A stretch of 64,000 bases of DNA from Tetracentron sinense. Its lineage: Eukaryota; Streptophyta; Magnoliopsida; Trochodendrales; Trochodendraceae. Of this stretch, positions 49,223 through 60,266 are shown one piece after another (the first letter of the stretch is position 1; each line of letters opens with the position of its first letter). Both the position numbers and the translations under genes were made by a program. The notes beneath the pieces were generated by a model. It did not search any database. It had not been told where the DNA came from and was given only the letters and a program-made list of their open reading frames with translations. The stretch lies in assembly GCA_015143295.1 (NCBI GenBank), contig CM026573.1, positions 5,940,434 through 6,004,433 on the forward strand. Reading direction: 5' to 3'.

Positions 49223-49305
49223 AAAATCCTAACAGACGGGTAGAAGTTTCCCTTGGATGATGTAATTGGAGGATCCATTAATCCCCTAACAACTAACCAT
49301 AGGTC

Positions 49306-49784
49306 CAGGGGTGGAGCTGCCGCGGGGAGGGACCCCCCAAATTTTTTGTAAATTCCTACTGCCGTAGTGTGAATAGTGGGCCCCTCAATTTAATTTTTTT
49401 TTAGTATACTTGTCCCCCCCCCCCAAATTTTTTTTGTAGTACATAATATAGTGCCCCCCCACCTCATTTTTTTGTCATATATATAGTGGGCCTCCCAATG
49501 GAGTCCCCTTATGCCCTTGAGATTGCCACATGTCCCTATTGACACCCTTAACTATGGTTAAAATTCACCCAATCTCAGGGTTCACCTACTTATCCTTAGT
49601 TTTTAGAAAAAAATATTTAAATAATTTTAACCTTAGGAGTTAATTCAAAAATAAATTTGATATATATATTTTTTAAACCAGGGATAGGTGGATGAATCTT
49701 AACCAAAATGAAGGGGTATTAATAGGGACGCGTGGTGACCTCAAAGGCAATACCCCCGATGAAAAATTCCTGGCTCCGCTCCTG
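49306..49784. mobile_element. hAT-like MITE with perfect 8-bp duplication
   Basis: 479 bp, ends CAGGGGTGGAGC and GGCTCCGCTCCTG. It is bounded by the perfect 8-bp direct repeat CATAGGTC (49,298-49,305 and 49,785-49,792). Its interior (about 49,526-49,740) holds an inverted module, CCACATGTCCCTATTGACAC and GGTATTAATAGGGACGCGTGG. It has no transposase. Same terminal family as 22,064-22,788. Confidence 0.9.
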
Positions 49785-49804
49785 CATAGGTCAATGATGT
49801 CTGC

Positions 49805-50310
49805 AAAAAAAAAAAAAAAAAAAAAAGGATCATGCTTAGAAGCTTGTAAAACCTAATTCGTACTAGTGTGCCTAGGCACATTAGCATTTTCTAAAAACCC
49901 TAATTAGAGGGGAAGTGCTGATGTAGCAGACTAAGGAGTGCACCCACCAAGTGTGGGCTCTTTTAGCATTATCTAAGAAAAAAAGAAAGAAAGAAAATGG
50001 AGTGGCAATGTGTAGAGAAGTCTCAGACGACCCAAACCCTAACTCAAAAGGAAAGTGGGGTAGAAATGGCGGGTTGGGGCCCGGATTGTCACCCATAGCC
50101 TTAACATGGACAAGACAATATCTTAAATGCTAACTGAGAGCTTGGATTTGATATTAATCCATTACACAATGTTCTAAAACTGGATTAGATGTTAACCCGG
50201 GGGGGTATTGTGGAGGGAGGTGGGGTTGATCCAAAACCGGTCAGGTAAGCCCCAGTTAACCTAGTGGCATCACTTGCCAACTTGGCATCATAAATATAGT
50301 TAATGTTAAT
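49805..50310. other. intergenic DNA, no gene recognised
   Basis: Begins with a long A run (about 49,806-49,826). I see no gene or element ends here. Direct AAACCCTAA-type words occur but not as an array. Confidence 0.4.
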
Positions 50311-50315
50311 ATATT

Positions 50316-50437
50316 GAGGCATGCTAGCCCTACTTACACCCAAAACCCAACGTTTGCTAAAGCAATGACATGTGTTGTTTTAGGTAAAAATAATGATAAG
50401 TGTTGATATTTGGTTGAGAGTAGGGCTAGCATGACTT
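50316..50437. repeat. small Mutator-like MITE
   Basis: About 122 bp with inverted ends GAGGCATGCTAGCCCTACT and AGTAGGGCTAGCATGACTT. It is flanked by an imperfect 9-bp duplication (TAATATATT, TAATATAGG). The terminal motif resembles the 170-bp MITE at 1,385-1,554. Confidence 0.5.
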
Positions 50438-50758
50438 TAATATAGGATAAAGCTTCTGGGACCATATTAGGGCCGAGACCACCGAGACCGTGCTCATTGA
50501 GCACAAGATTTTAGGTGGGGCCTACCATGTGAAATGAGCCACATCTGAATTCCCTTTTCGGGAGCACGATTTCAAAGGTCTCGGCCCTAAGACTCTTCCA
50601 GTAGCAAAGTCATTCTATACATAAACACCTTAAAAAAAAAACCAGAATCGTCCTAAATAATTTTATAACCTATGGTCTCAATATGACAAAAAGTATTGAG
50701 AATAAACAAAACATACATGTTATAATATATTCAAATATGGTCTTATAAAAATACAAGA

Positions 50759-50830
50759 GGGCATTTGGTCTAGTGGTATGATTCTTGCTTTGGGTGCAAG
50801 AGGTCCCGAGTTCGATTCTCGGAATGCCCC
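50759..50830 (+). tRNA. tRNA-Pro (anticodon TGG)
   Basis: 72 nt, no intron. The acceptor stem is GGGCATT/AATGCCC with a C discriminator. Box A is TGGTCTAGTGGT. The anticodon arm CTTGC/GCAAG encloses the loop TTTGGGT, with anticodon TGG at 50,791-50,793. The T arm carries GTTCGATTC. CCA is not encoded, as in nuclear genes. A T-run four to ten bases downstream (GTTTTTT) serves as RNA polymerase III terminator. The sequence matches the usual plant nuclear tRNA-Pro(UGG) as I know it, so it is probably functional. Confidence 0.95.
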
Positions 50831-50838
50831 GTTTTTTA
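50831..50838 (+). terminator. RNA polymerase III terminator of tRNA-Pro
   Basis: A run of six T on the coding strand directly after the tRNA gene, the standard stop signal for RNA polymerase III. Confidence 0.85.
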
Positions 50839-51167
50839 ATTAATTTGTTTGCTCCCGAGCCCATTTCATCATTAGGCATCACGACAAAGAGCAAGCGAGC
50901 TAGAATGAAAAGTAGAGAGATTTCTTATTACTTTGACCTGGAGTGGAAGGACAACAAAACAGGCTTTAATGCGAAAACTACAAAATCTCTGCCACTTCCA
51001 AATGAGTTTAGTAGGAGCCTCAATAATTTCTCAACGTACGCGAAACATAACTGGGAAGATGGAATTTGTGAAAAACGAAATGAGATTGGGGATTATAGAG
51101 AAATCCAAATGAATTTTGATAAAAAAAAAAACAAACCTTTAACAGTAATTGGGGGTGTAGCCTAGGA

Positions 51168-51335
51168 GAGGGGTGGAGATGGGTCACTGAATTTCTGAGA
51201 GAAAATATATTTTTTACAAACTGTCACAAACAACATGATGACCCATGAACTTGAACCTTAAAAACAAAATTCAGGGACTATGCCCCTAAACTCCTATTGT
51301 TAGCCTCCTGCAATAGATTCCTGGCTTCGCCCTTG
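51168..51335. repeat. shortened hAT-like MITE relative
   Basis: Ends AGGGGTGGAG and CTGGCTTCGCCCTTG resemble those of the elements at 22,064 and 49,306. The interior shares CTATGCCCCTAAAC with the 22,064 element. Only 168 bp long, with no clear target duplication, so probably an internally deleted and eroded copy. Confidence 0.5.
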
Positions 51336-51383
51336 ATCGGAGAAGACTTTGAGCTTTTGAAATGATGTAGTTGCTTTTTCTTA

Positions 51384-51843
51384 GGGTGTGATTGTTTGCC
51401 AAGAGAATGAAAGAAAGTAAAAGAAAATAGGGGAGAGAAGTGTTGAGAAGTGTTCGGTTGAGAGGAAAAGAAATTGCAAGAATCTGTGGGATCTACAGAT
51501 TCTTGTCTTTTAGTGCATAACTTTCTCTCAAAATTTTTCTTAAAAAAGGTAGGTTCTTTTGGAAGAAAGAAATATTAAAAGTTTTGATTTCTTATTTTGT
51601 CATTAACTAATGTCACATCATCTAGTATATTTCATATAAAAATGAATTATTTGAAAGGGTAATTTAGAAATATCAACCCTACTTTCTTTCACTTTCTTTT
51701 CTTTGATACCAAACACCCAAAAGAAAATTTATTTTCTTTTGTATCACTTTCTTTTAATTTACTTTGTCTCATTTTTTTTTTCCTTCACCCATTACTTTCT
51801 CTCATTATAAAAAAAAAAATCAATTTCTTTAATACCAAACACC
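51384..51843. repeat. probable foldback MITE rich in GAAAG
   Basis: The left end GGGTGTGATTGTTTGCCA and the right end TACCAAACACCC are inverted (imperfectly). The stretches next to them (GAATGAAAGAAAGTAAAAG and CTTTCTTTTAATTTACTTT) also pair. A second right-end-like copy occurs at about 51,703-51,719, so the element may be duplicated internally. Confidence 0.45.
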
Positions 51844-51849
51844 CAAACT

Positions 51850-53865
51850 GGATTCCAGTCCGGATGAGTTTTTTTAGAGAGGACTTCATAATATATTGCC
51901 TAACACTAGAATTTTGAATTTTGTAGAGGCAACTCTTTCCGAAGCCATTCTAATTATGGGGTATTTCTCCACCCCAAGCCCCTTCTTTTCCAAACCTTTA
52001 TTCAGTGAGAGAAATTATAATTAAAAAATTTATAGATAATTTTATTACCTTTGTTGTGCTTGGAGAATTTAATGTAATTAATTGTGTATAATAAATTATC
52101 TCTACTATTATAATACGAGAAGGGTGGATAGCGTTACCTAAAAATATATCTCTAAAATTATATTTCTAGATTAGTTAAGTACTTTAGGATATTATATTAA
52201 TTTAAAAATATCTAACCACATCTCCACTAATTAGGAGGTTGGGATAAGAGAACATGAGTGTATGGAAACGGTTTTACCATTATCCTCTCCTACCATTATC
52301 CTCTCCTAAATCTTCTCCTAATATGGATCCCATTCCAAAGGAAACAGTTTTACCATTATCTTATTTTAAATTTTTTCCTACAATAGTAATCTATTAAATC
52401 CCACAATAGTTAAATTCATTGTTTGTGGTTACTGACTCACTTCCCTTCATATAAAAATTCATTTAATTCAATATCTTATAATTTTTTGGATTGTATACTC
52501 ACGTGCCTTCCACTAGTAAGTTTAGTGTAAGTAGGTGCACTTATAATAACACTTTTAAATATAGCAATATAGCATATTGTTGGGAGGAGTGCAGAGCGAG
52601 AGAGGGGGGAGGGGGGGTTGCATGATTTTGGTACTTTATTTGTTTGGAGTGAAACCTTGTGAAAAAAAAAATCAAAACAATTCTCTGAATTTTTAGAATT
52701 TTTTTGTACTTGTGCATAAAATAATATTAGAGAATTATTTATAATTAAAAATTCATTTTAAGCATGTCAAAATCAAGGTTACCTAATTCGCCACCACTAG
52801 ACCGAATCATGAGCTAGGGTGAACCCAATACCTGAACTCAATAACTCTAGTTTGACAATTTTCCTGTATGAGTTCAACATATATTATATAAACAAGCTAA
52901 ATTAAAGAACCTATCAATCAAAAAAATAATAATTTAAGAACCTAAATGAACCGAGAAACAAATTGTCTCATCCTAGGGCTGTCAATGAGCCAAGTCAGCT
53001 CATGAGCCGGCTCGATTTGTCTCAAAAAAAGCCGAGCTTGAGTTGGGTATTTGAGCTCGTTGAGCTGAGCCGAGCTATGCTCGTTTGTTAATCAAGCCAA
53101 ACACAAGCAACAAGGTACTTGGCCTAGCTAGATTAATTTTACTATACTACTTATAATACCCTAATAATATTAGCTTTCACATAAAAGTTAAGAAACTTAA
53201 ATATAAATTTATGTTGGATACACTACTATGATCCCATGGTGGTGGGTTGTGGAGTGGTGGTGGTGGTGAGTGGTGGGTGGTGGTAGCAGTGGAGGTGGTG
53301 CGGTGGTGGTGGTGAGTGGTGGGTGAAGGTTGGAGTGATGATGGTGGTGTGAATACATTTTGTTTCTTTTTTTTATTTCCAAAAATAGGGGTAGTAGAAA
53401 ATTTCTATTATCTTGATTCTTAAAAAAATTTGATGCTAGTTTTTAGAAACAAAAATACAGAAACATGCTTACCAAACATGTTTTGCGTAAAAATTTTGTT
53501 TTTAAAAACAAAAAACAGAAATATAGTCAAACAGGGTCTTAATAAGTATTTTCTATAAATAAACATTTTTTTATAAATAAATACTTATAATAAGCAGCTA
53601 TGAAGCTATTTATTTATAAGGACTTTTTGGGCTGGTAATCATTTTTATTTTTTGCTTATTTATTTTTATCAAATAAATTTATTTATAAATAAATACTTAT
53701 TCTCGTGAAGAAATAAATAAGTATTTAATATCAAACAATTTTCCTTCTCTTAGTTTGCCCACAACTTAAACCAAAAATAAAAAAAAGAAAATAAGGTATT
53801 ATTTAGTATTTACCATCTATTCAATCTTCGTCTCTTCCTTCCTCCTCTTTTACCGAATAAACAAA
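51850..53865. other. AT-rich intergenic DNA
   Basis: No gene recognised. Contains a dispersed GAGCCGGCTCG/GAGCTCG repeat (about 52,975-53,120), a GGT-rich tract (53,237-53,345), and AAATAAATA-type repeats (53,540-53,730) leading into the L12 copy. Confidence 0.45.
53237..53345. repeat. GGT-rich simple repeat
   Basis: Irregular GGTGGT/GAGTGGTGG units of about 110 bp on the plus strand. Several GG and GGG blocks make quadruplex formation possible. Confidence 0.75.
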
Positions 53866-54441
53866 ATGGCGTCAACATTCTCTGCACTCACCCTTCGTTC
53901 TCCTTCATATCCTACACTCTCCTCCTCTGCTTATCCTATGCACTCTCCCACCATCTTCCCCAAACAAACCCTAGATTTTCCATTCCGAAGCCCTAAATTC
54001 TCCCGCAGGGCCACTTTCCTTCCTCCTACCTCTGCCGTTGCCGTCGCCGAGAAGTTAGAGAAGATCGGAACCGATCTCGAAAACCTAACTCTGGCAGAGG
54101 CTTGAGTCCTCGTCGACTGGCTACAGGAAAAGCTCGGCGTCTCCGCTGCGTCCTTCGCTCCGGCCGCCGTTGCCGTCGCTCCGGGAACGGCGTCCGATGC
54201 GGCGGGCCCAGCGGCGGTTGAGGAGAAGACGGAGTTCGATATGGTAATCGAGGAGGTGCCGAGCAATGCGAGAATCGCGACTATTAAGGCTGTGAGAGCT
54301 CTAACGAATTTGGCATTGAAGGAAGCGAAGGATTTGATAGAAGGTTTACCGAGGAAATTCTAGGAGGCGGTGTCCAAGGAAGAGGCTGAAGAGGCCAAGA
54401 AACAGCTTGAAGTAGCTGGAGCAAAGATCGCCATTGTTTAG
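53866..54441 (+). pseudogene. RPL12: plastid ribosomal protein bL12c, broken copy
   Basis: Collinear with nuclear-encoded plastid L12, the stalk protein that recruits translation factors. Codons 1 to about 58 encode a Ser/Pro-rich transit peptide. Next come the dimerisation domain (EKIGTDLENLTLAEA...[17 protein letters not shown]), an Ala-rich hinge, and the C-terminal domain ([32 protein letters not shown]). All 191 codons stay in one frame. Two are stops: TGA at codon 80 (54,103-54,105), where the family normally has Arg, and TAG at codon 166 (54,361-54,363), where it has Lys. The normal end is TAG at 54,439-54,441. There is no frameshift and little drift, so the loss looks recent. Absence of introns is not informative, since plant L12 genes are often intronless. 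No poly-A tail marks a retrocopy. Confidence 0.88.
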
Positions 54442-54759
54442 AACAATCGGATGGCTTGGTAAATTTCGCTACTTTGTATCCACTTCAACTGTAGTAATTT
54501 TTTTTTGTTAGTGCTGCTGTTGTAATCTTGCATTTCTTGTGAAATTCCCCCAAATTTTTTGCACTTTTTTTTTTTTTTTGGTGCTAAATTGATCTGTGAA
54601 TTGTGTTTGAACTGAAATCAAAATTCTTCTTTAAGAATCTGTGCAAATTAGTGAAATGTGTTCTATACATGATTCTGCAGGCGTTCAGGGATAAGAGATA
54701 AGGTATCCACAGTTTGAGCTTAGTCTCTACTGCAGTCAAACATGTCGTGAATGCCAATT

Positions 54760-55025
54760 TTTTTGGCAGTGATTAGCGCACCACGCATCTGACTACGCAT
54801 TCAAATGTCGTCCACGTGTTCCTTTTAATACCCTTTTAACTATGATTAAGCTTAAGAAAATTAAGATTAATATTTTTGTTTTTTATTTCTTTTTTAAAAC
54901 CAAGGTTAGATTGCTCAAACTTGTGACTAAGTGAATCTTAACCACAGGTGATGGATGTTAAAATGGAGACATAGACGAATGAGAACCGCACATTTGACTA
55001 CATAGTCAAATGCCACGGTAATTTA
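54760..55025. repeat. foldback carrying the CACGTGT/TGGTTAAG module
   Basis: Arms CCACGTGTTCCTTTTAATAC...AACTATGATTAAGC and GAATCTTAACCACAGG...GTTAAAATGGAGACAT are inverted, with outer ATTCAAATG/CATTTGACT pieces. It starts about 320 bp after the L12 copy. Ends are approximate. Confidence 0.45.
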
Positions 55026-55029
55026 AACA

Positions 55030-56880
55030 TTTCCAAACAACTTTAGTATGAAGAAAATGTTTATTTTCTGCCGTGTTTTTTTAGTACTCTGTAAGTGAAT
55101 TGGGTCCTGAAATACTGGTTTTCTTTGAACTGTAAGGGATGAAGCATCAGTCTCCAGAATGAAATGCTGCCTTTTATTTTGCTTTGCCAATGTAACAGCC
55201 AAATCATAATACCTGCTTCCTCAATCCGAGCATTACCTGCCTAGAGAGGTAAGAGAGCTCAAGCTACTAAATCGCCTGCATGATCTAGAACTACCACTGT
55301 AACTGCTGCGGTTTATAACGGCCGGAAGGGGATGTTTGGTTGCAGCTAATGGAAATTCAGTCCCACATACCATGATACAGGTGGATGGGTCTCATAACTG
55401 AATCTATGATATCAGATTGCAAGAGAAAACTGGCTTGCTCACACGTTATGCCTAGGGGTGGCAATCGGGCTGAGTTCCGGTTTCAAAGCCTTCGTAAATG
55501 TGCCCTTTTTTTTGGGCCGGGCCTATTAAAAAATACTAAAATTGAAGCACAAACTCAGCTCATAGCCACTCCAACTTATGATTACCATTCCCATCACAGG
55601 TCCATCATCTCTTGCTCCCTGCTGGTGCCCACCGTTATCATGATTAGAGGTGTATCTGAACTGACCTAGCTCGAAATTCGGCTAAGCTAGGCATGAAAAA
55701 GCTTGGCTTGATCTCGAAAAATAGGCTCAATTGAGCTGAGCCGAGTTATTTTTTGAGTTTGAAAATGTATTCAACCGAGCTCGAGCCAATTTGGCTCGGC
55801 TAGAAGCTCGGCCCAATTGAGACTCGGTTCGCCTCGACCTCGGTTTGAATATTGTATAAAAATAATATTATATATCTCATTATTATATATATAAGTAATA
55901 TAATTATTATATATTTATATATATAGTAAAAATATTATTATTTTTATTTAAAAATTATTTTTTAATAATTCAATCCGAGCTCAAGCCATTAAGCTCGAAT
56001 AAATTCAAGCTTGAGCCTAACCGAGCATAGTCTACCCAATTCGAACATAGATGAAAAAATTTCAAACCGAACAGCTCAAGAATAGAGGAAAAAAATTTAA
56101 ACCGAGCCGAGCAAGGCTAAGCCCGGCTCGAATACACCCAAAAATTCATGCTCCAGCAGATCAATTTGCTTACTCTATCTTCCGCCAAAGCACACTCATT
56201 AGGGTGGAGGTAATACACACACCTCACAGTATAAAGAGCAACGTGGCTGTTAAGACAGGCTCGTGGCCGACTGGCCCTAAATGGTTACAAATCAGGAAGA
56301 AATTTCCACTACAGGAGCCACTATTTACCTTAAAACGATATGTATCTGTTTTTTAAACAATATTTCTCTGACTTGTTCAAGGTATATTTTCAAATAGGAG
56401 TGCTAGCTAGAGCTGTAAATTGAGCGGATATTCTATAAATAGTGAAATAGTGTATTTGTATTCAAGTCCGACTAAAATTATTCAATTACCTTATAATAAA
56501 ATAAATAATAATAATGCAATATATATATAATATTAAATAATTTTTTAATATAACATTATATTTTATATAAATATAATTAAGTAACTAAATTTAATATTTC
56601 TTATATTAATTAAAATTTAATATTAGAAAATTTATTTATCTTTTCTTGGTTGCTTCCCGGGTGCCAATCTAGAATTTCTACAGTCCTTCTCATAAGAGTC
56701 GATCAATCGGGGTGTGAAGGTTATAAGAAGATACTATTCATGGTTGTCTTTCCTAAAATATGGTAGAGTTCTAAACCAACTTTCCTTTCAAAGAGACTAT
56801 TTCTATAGAAATAGAATTCTTCCATAACATATGGTAGAGTCCTAAACCAACTCTCCTTTAAGATTCTCCCCTAATATGAT
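55030..56880. other. intergenic DNA with a GAGCTCG-rich dispersed repeat
   Basis: No gene recognised. The stretch about 55,640-56,140 begins AGAGGTGTATCTGAACTGAC and ends GCCCGGCTCGAATACACCC, with partial inversion between the ends and an AT-rich centre. It probably is a non-autonomous DNA element. The GGGGTGGCAATCGGGC motif at 55,455 begins a shorter repeat of similar kind. Confidence 0.45.
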
Positions 56881-57722
56881 AGAGTATTTCAGACACTCTA
56901 GCATTAGGAGTGAATCTTCAGAGTAGAAAAGTTGACATTGATCCAGTGTGCAGAATGTGTGGAAATGAAGTTGAAATAGGTGTGCATTTGTTTTTTGAAT
57001 GTGAGTTTGCAAGGAGTGTTTGGTTTGGATCGTCAGTTTGTTATGTCAGTGATAAGGGTATCGTCGTTTCTTTGGAGAAATGGTGGGATATGTGGTCAAC
57101 ATGAGCTTTGTTTAAAGCCAACAACTTTGAGGTAACAATCAACCTTATTTGAGTGTTCTGGATGATCTGAAAATCTAGAAATGAATGCATATTTGAAAAC
57201 TCTAAACCTGATCCTAGAAGAACAATAGAAAGAGCAAATGTGTATGCTTTCGAACTATCTTCAGTGCATACTTCTATCCCTACCTTGGATATCTTCAACA
57301 ACTCGGTTGGAAGTCAATCTGTGGCTAATATGGATGCCCTGGAATGGGTCGCCCCTCTCATTGGTTGGCTTAAAATTAACGTGGATGGCTCATTTTCCTC
57401 GGACGGATCGATTTTAAGTGTGGGGGGATTGGCAATGACCCATACAGGTAGACTTGTTGCTTCCTTTTGTTTTTCTATCAAGTCTGGAAATGCAAGACAA
57501 TCTGAGGCAAAAGTAGTGTTCCTGAGCCTCTTATTCTGTCTTCAAAACAACTAGAATAGATTCATCTTTAAAGGTGACTCTGAATCCCTCATTCAAGTTA
57601 TTAATTGCGGAAAAACAACTCCTCATTGGGACATCAAATCTACCTTTGAAGACATTTTGATCTTATGGAAAAACTTCCCTAAGTCTTCTATTGAATGAGT
57701 GAGAAGATCTCAAAACTCTGCA
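56880..57722 (+). mobile_element. LINE 3' fragment (zf-RVT and RNase H)
   Basis: The plus strand encodes the zf-RVT motif (CRMCGNEVEIGVHLFFEC, about 56,950-57,003). The C-terminal RNase H of a plant L1-type LINE follows (GWLKINVDGSF near 57,366; QSEAKVVFLSLLFCLQ; FKGDSESLIQVINCG near 57,570). Frames change between the two blocks, and a TAG follows LQNN at 57,552-57,554, so it is dead. The chromovirus-like element interrupts it at 57,723. The rest of the LINE would lie beyond the right edge. Confidence 0.82.
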
Positions 57723-59903
57723 TGTAGAGCCCCGGACCTTTTCACATTTAATGCATGACACTTTCGTTGCCATTTTGCCTTTAAAGATGTATAATTAATA
57801 AATCAGGAAGAAATTGGAAATTCCGAAATATCAAAAATGTTCATTTTCGAAGTATGAACCCAACGCAAGTTGAATCGTCAAAATCGGACGAACGAGTCAA
57901 AAGATATGGCCAAAACAGTTTGGACCAAAACCGATCGATCGGTAGCTATCGACTGGTCAAGATTTTTGTATGGGGAAATTTTCTAGAGAGTTGATTTTTG
58001 GTCGAGAGCTCGGTCAACACACCGATCACTCGGTAGGCAACCGATCGATCGGTCATTAACACCGATCGCTCGGTCCTCGCGTTTTGCAGAATTTTCACTA
58101 AGGGCATTTTCGGCATTCGGGTGTTATACCCTTTCTTATATAGGATCGCCCGAGCCTTTAGGGCTTCATTTCGACACTTAAAGAGATTGGGGGATTAGAA
58201 GAGAGGAGAAAGGGTTTCCTAAGCTAGGGTTTTGCTTTTGGAGAAGAATCAAAGGGGTTTTGAGACCCTAGATCACTTCAAGTCTGGCTTTTCTCCAAGA
58301 TCACGGCTCAAGCACTCGTGGAGAGCGTTCCCCAAGCTAGGGCAACACCTCACGGTCATTTTTGGAAGGGGTTTCTTCCTCATTTCTTCAAGGTCGGTAC
58401 TTCTTGCTACCCTCCTAGTTATAGCTCATCTTTTCCTTTATTTCTCTTTGTTTCCTTCCTTTATTCATGTGCTATGAGTTTGGAAGTGTGAACGTGGTGA
58501 ATGGAGATGGAATAGGCGATTGGATGCCAATGGTTGTATTGTGATGATTGAAACGGGGGAGGGCATTGTATCCATAATAAACACACATTTATGATGTGAG
58601 TAAACTCACCTAGAAAAGCATGATTTAGGTTTAAATGAATAATGAACACACCATGTTTGATGAAATGCCAAGGTGAATAAAGTGAGTTGTGAATTAGGAA
58701 ATGCATGCCTAATAAATTATGGATATTGCTAGGGCCTATGATAGTGTGTTTTCTTACTTTTCCTAAATGATGTGAATATTACATTGCTCAATCATTGATG
58801 TTATATGTGTTGTGAATTACTTAAATGTCATATTTAAATTTAAATGCAAGTATGTACACGATTCCCACGAGCACGGCATGCATGACATGATTTACCGAGG
58901 TTTTCAAGAACATGGTTAGAGGTGAGACATATCCTACGATATGTTTTACCTCGCTTTTCACAAGAAAACAAGAATCAACATTCCACGAGTGGTCTCCCCT
59001 CACTCACAAGTGCATATCATGAAGAAGGGTCTCCCTTCCCTCGTAAGTACATACATATCATGAAGAAGGGTCTCCCTTCCCTCTCAACTGCATTGCATAA
59101 AGAAGGGTCTCCCTTCCCTCTCAAGGCATCTCTCAAGCGCATCTCACAAGGATATCTCACAAGTGTATCTCACAAGTTACATGATCACAAGCAAACACGC
59201 ATGACATGACACGCTCGACAAGATCAAGCAAGACAAACACGACAAGCTTTAAGTACGAAAAGATATTTCAAGCAAAGTCAAGTGCACGATGTTTTCAAGA
59301 GGTTTTATCGGCTTTCTACGAAATACAAGCATGCTTATAAATTGCTTTACTTCCTTGTATGATATGAATTTTTTTCCGTCTAACATATATGAATTGCTCC
59401 TGATTTATGTATTACCATTTTATGCTATGACTATTGGTTAGTATTTAGTACCCGCTGAGTATTCCATGCTCAGCTGTACTTCTTATGTCGGCAGGTTCAG
59501 AGGGAGCTGTTGCTCTATTTGATGTTTGTGCTCCTGGTCCATGGGTGGAAGAGGAGTACGTCGAGGAGCCTTTGGAGGAACCTCCCGTAGAGGGTTATCA
59601 GTAGGTGGTGTTAGATTCTGAGTGGATTAGCTGTGGGTGAGCATGAGTGATTATATCTATGTATTTTGGCGGGCATGTCCGCACTTTCTTTGTTTTGATT
59701 TCTTTGTATTAAACTTGGACCATGTGTATATACTTAGAGGTTGTTAGACTTCCGCTGTGTTTCATAGTTATGTTTCCGTTGTCATCCTCTATTGTATATG
59801 CTCTGTGGGTTTTTGCAGGTTGGTTTGTCAAGCAAGTCATGTAAGCCATGATTGGTCGTCCAAAGTTCACTCTAACTCCTAGGGTGGGTTTTGGGTCGTG
59901 ACA
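57723..59903 (+). repeat. 5' LTR of the chromovirus-like element
   Basis: 2,181 bp, TG...CA, same family as the solo LTR at 41,508-44,127. It has a cluster of CCGATCGATCGG-type palindromes (about 57,930-58,080), a TATA-like TTATATAGGATC (58,134-58,145), and four diverged copies of GAAGAAGGGTCTCCCTTCCC-type units (58,985-59,130). Confidence 0.88.
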
Positions 59904-59919
59904 GAAGTGATATCAAAGC
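59904..59919 (+). other. primer-binding site, tRNA-Met type
   Basis: Four bases after the LTR end comes TGATATCAAAGC, which resembles the tRNA-Met primer site (TGGTATCAGAGC) used by most plant chromoviruses and other plant Ty3/gypsy lineages. Confidence 0.7.
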
Positions 59920-60266
59920 TTAGGCTTTAGGTCTCTAGGGTCACTTAGAATCTTATACCACGGCTTGACAAGAGCATATGTTAGGAAACAAGTTAGGAAG
60001 GAAGTAAGTCGGGAGTGAGTCTGGTTCCAAGTGTAAGACTAAACTTTAGTCTTAGTCTAAAATGGTTGCTTTAACCAAGTACGGGTCCTAGGTACGCTAG
60101 AACACTAAAGTATAAGTATAATGTGATGAATACTCTGATGACTTGATGTGATGTATATTAGTATTATATACAACTAATACAAATTGAATTATTGTGAAAT
60201 GACATTGAAATAAACTGTGGTTTCAAGTTAGACTCATGTGGTGTTATTATTCTCAGGACTTTAGTC

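Noticed and set aside
50785-51165. 126-codon plus-strand frame
   Set aside because: It begins inside the tRNA gene and has low-complexity Lys/Asn-rich content with no recognisable domain.
53866-54441. Stop codons of the L12 copy read through as selenocysteine or removed by editing
   Set aside because: Land plants lack selenocysteine insertion, and nuclear mRNAs are not C-to-U edited in this way. A pseudogene is the simpler reading.
58922-59209. Repeat protein with KKGLPSLS/KEGSPF-type units
   Set aside because: It is the translation of a short tandem repeat inside an LTR, with no start context and no relatives.
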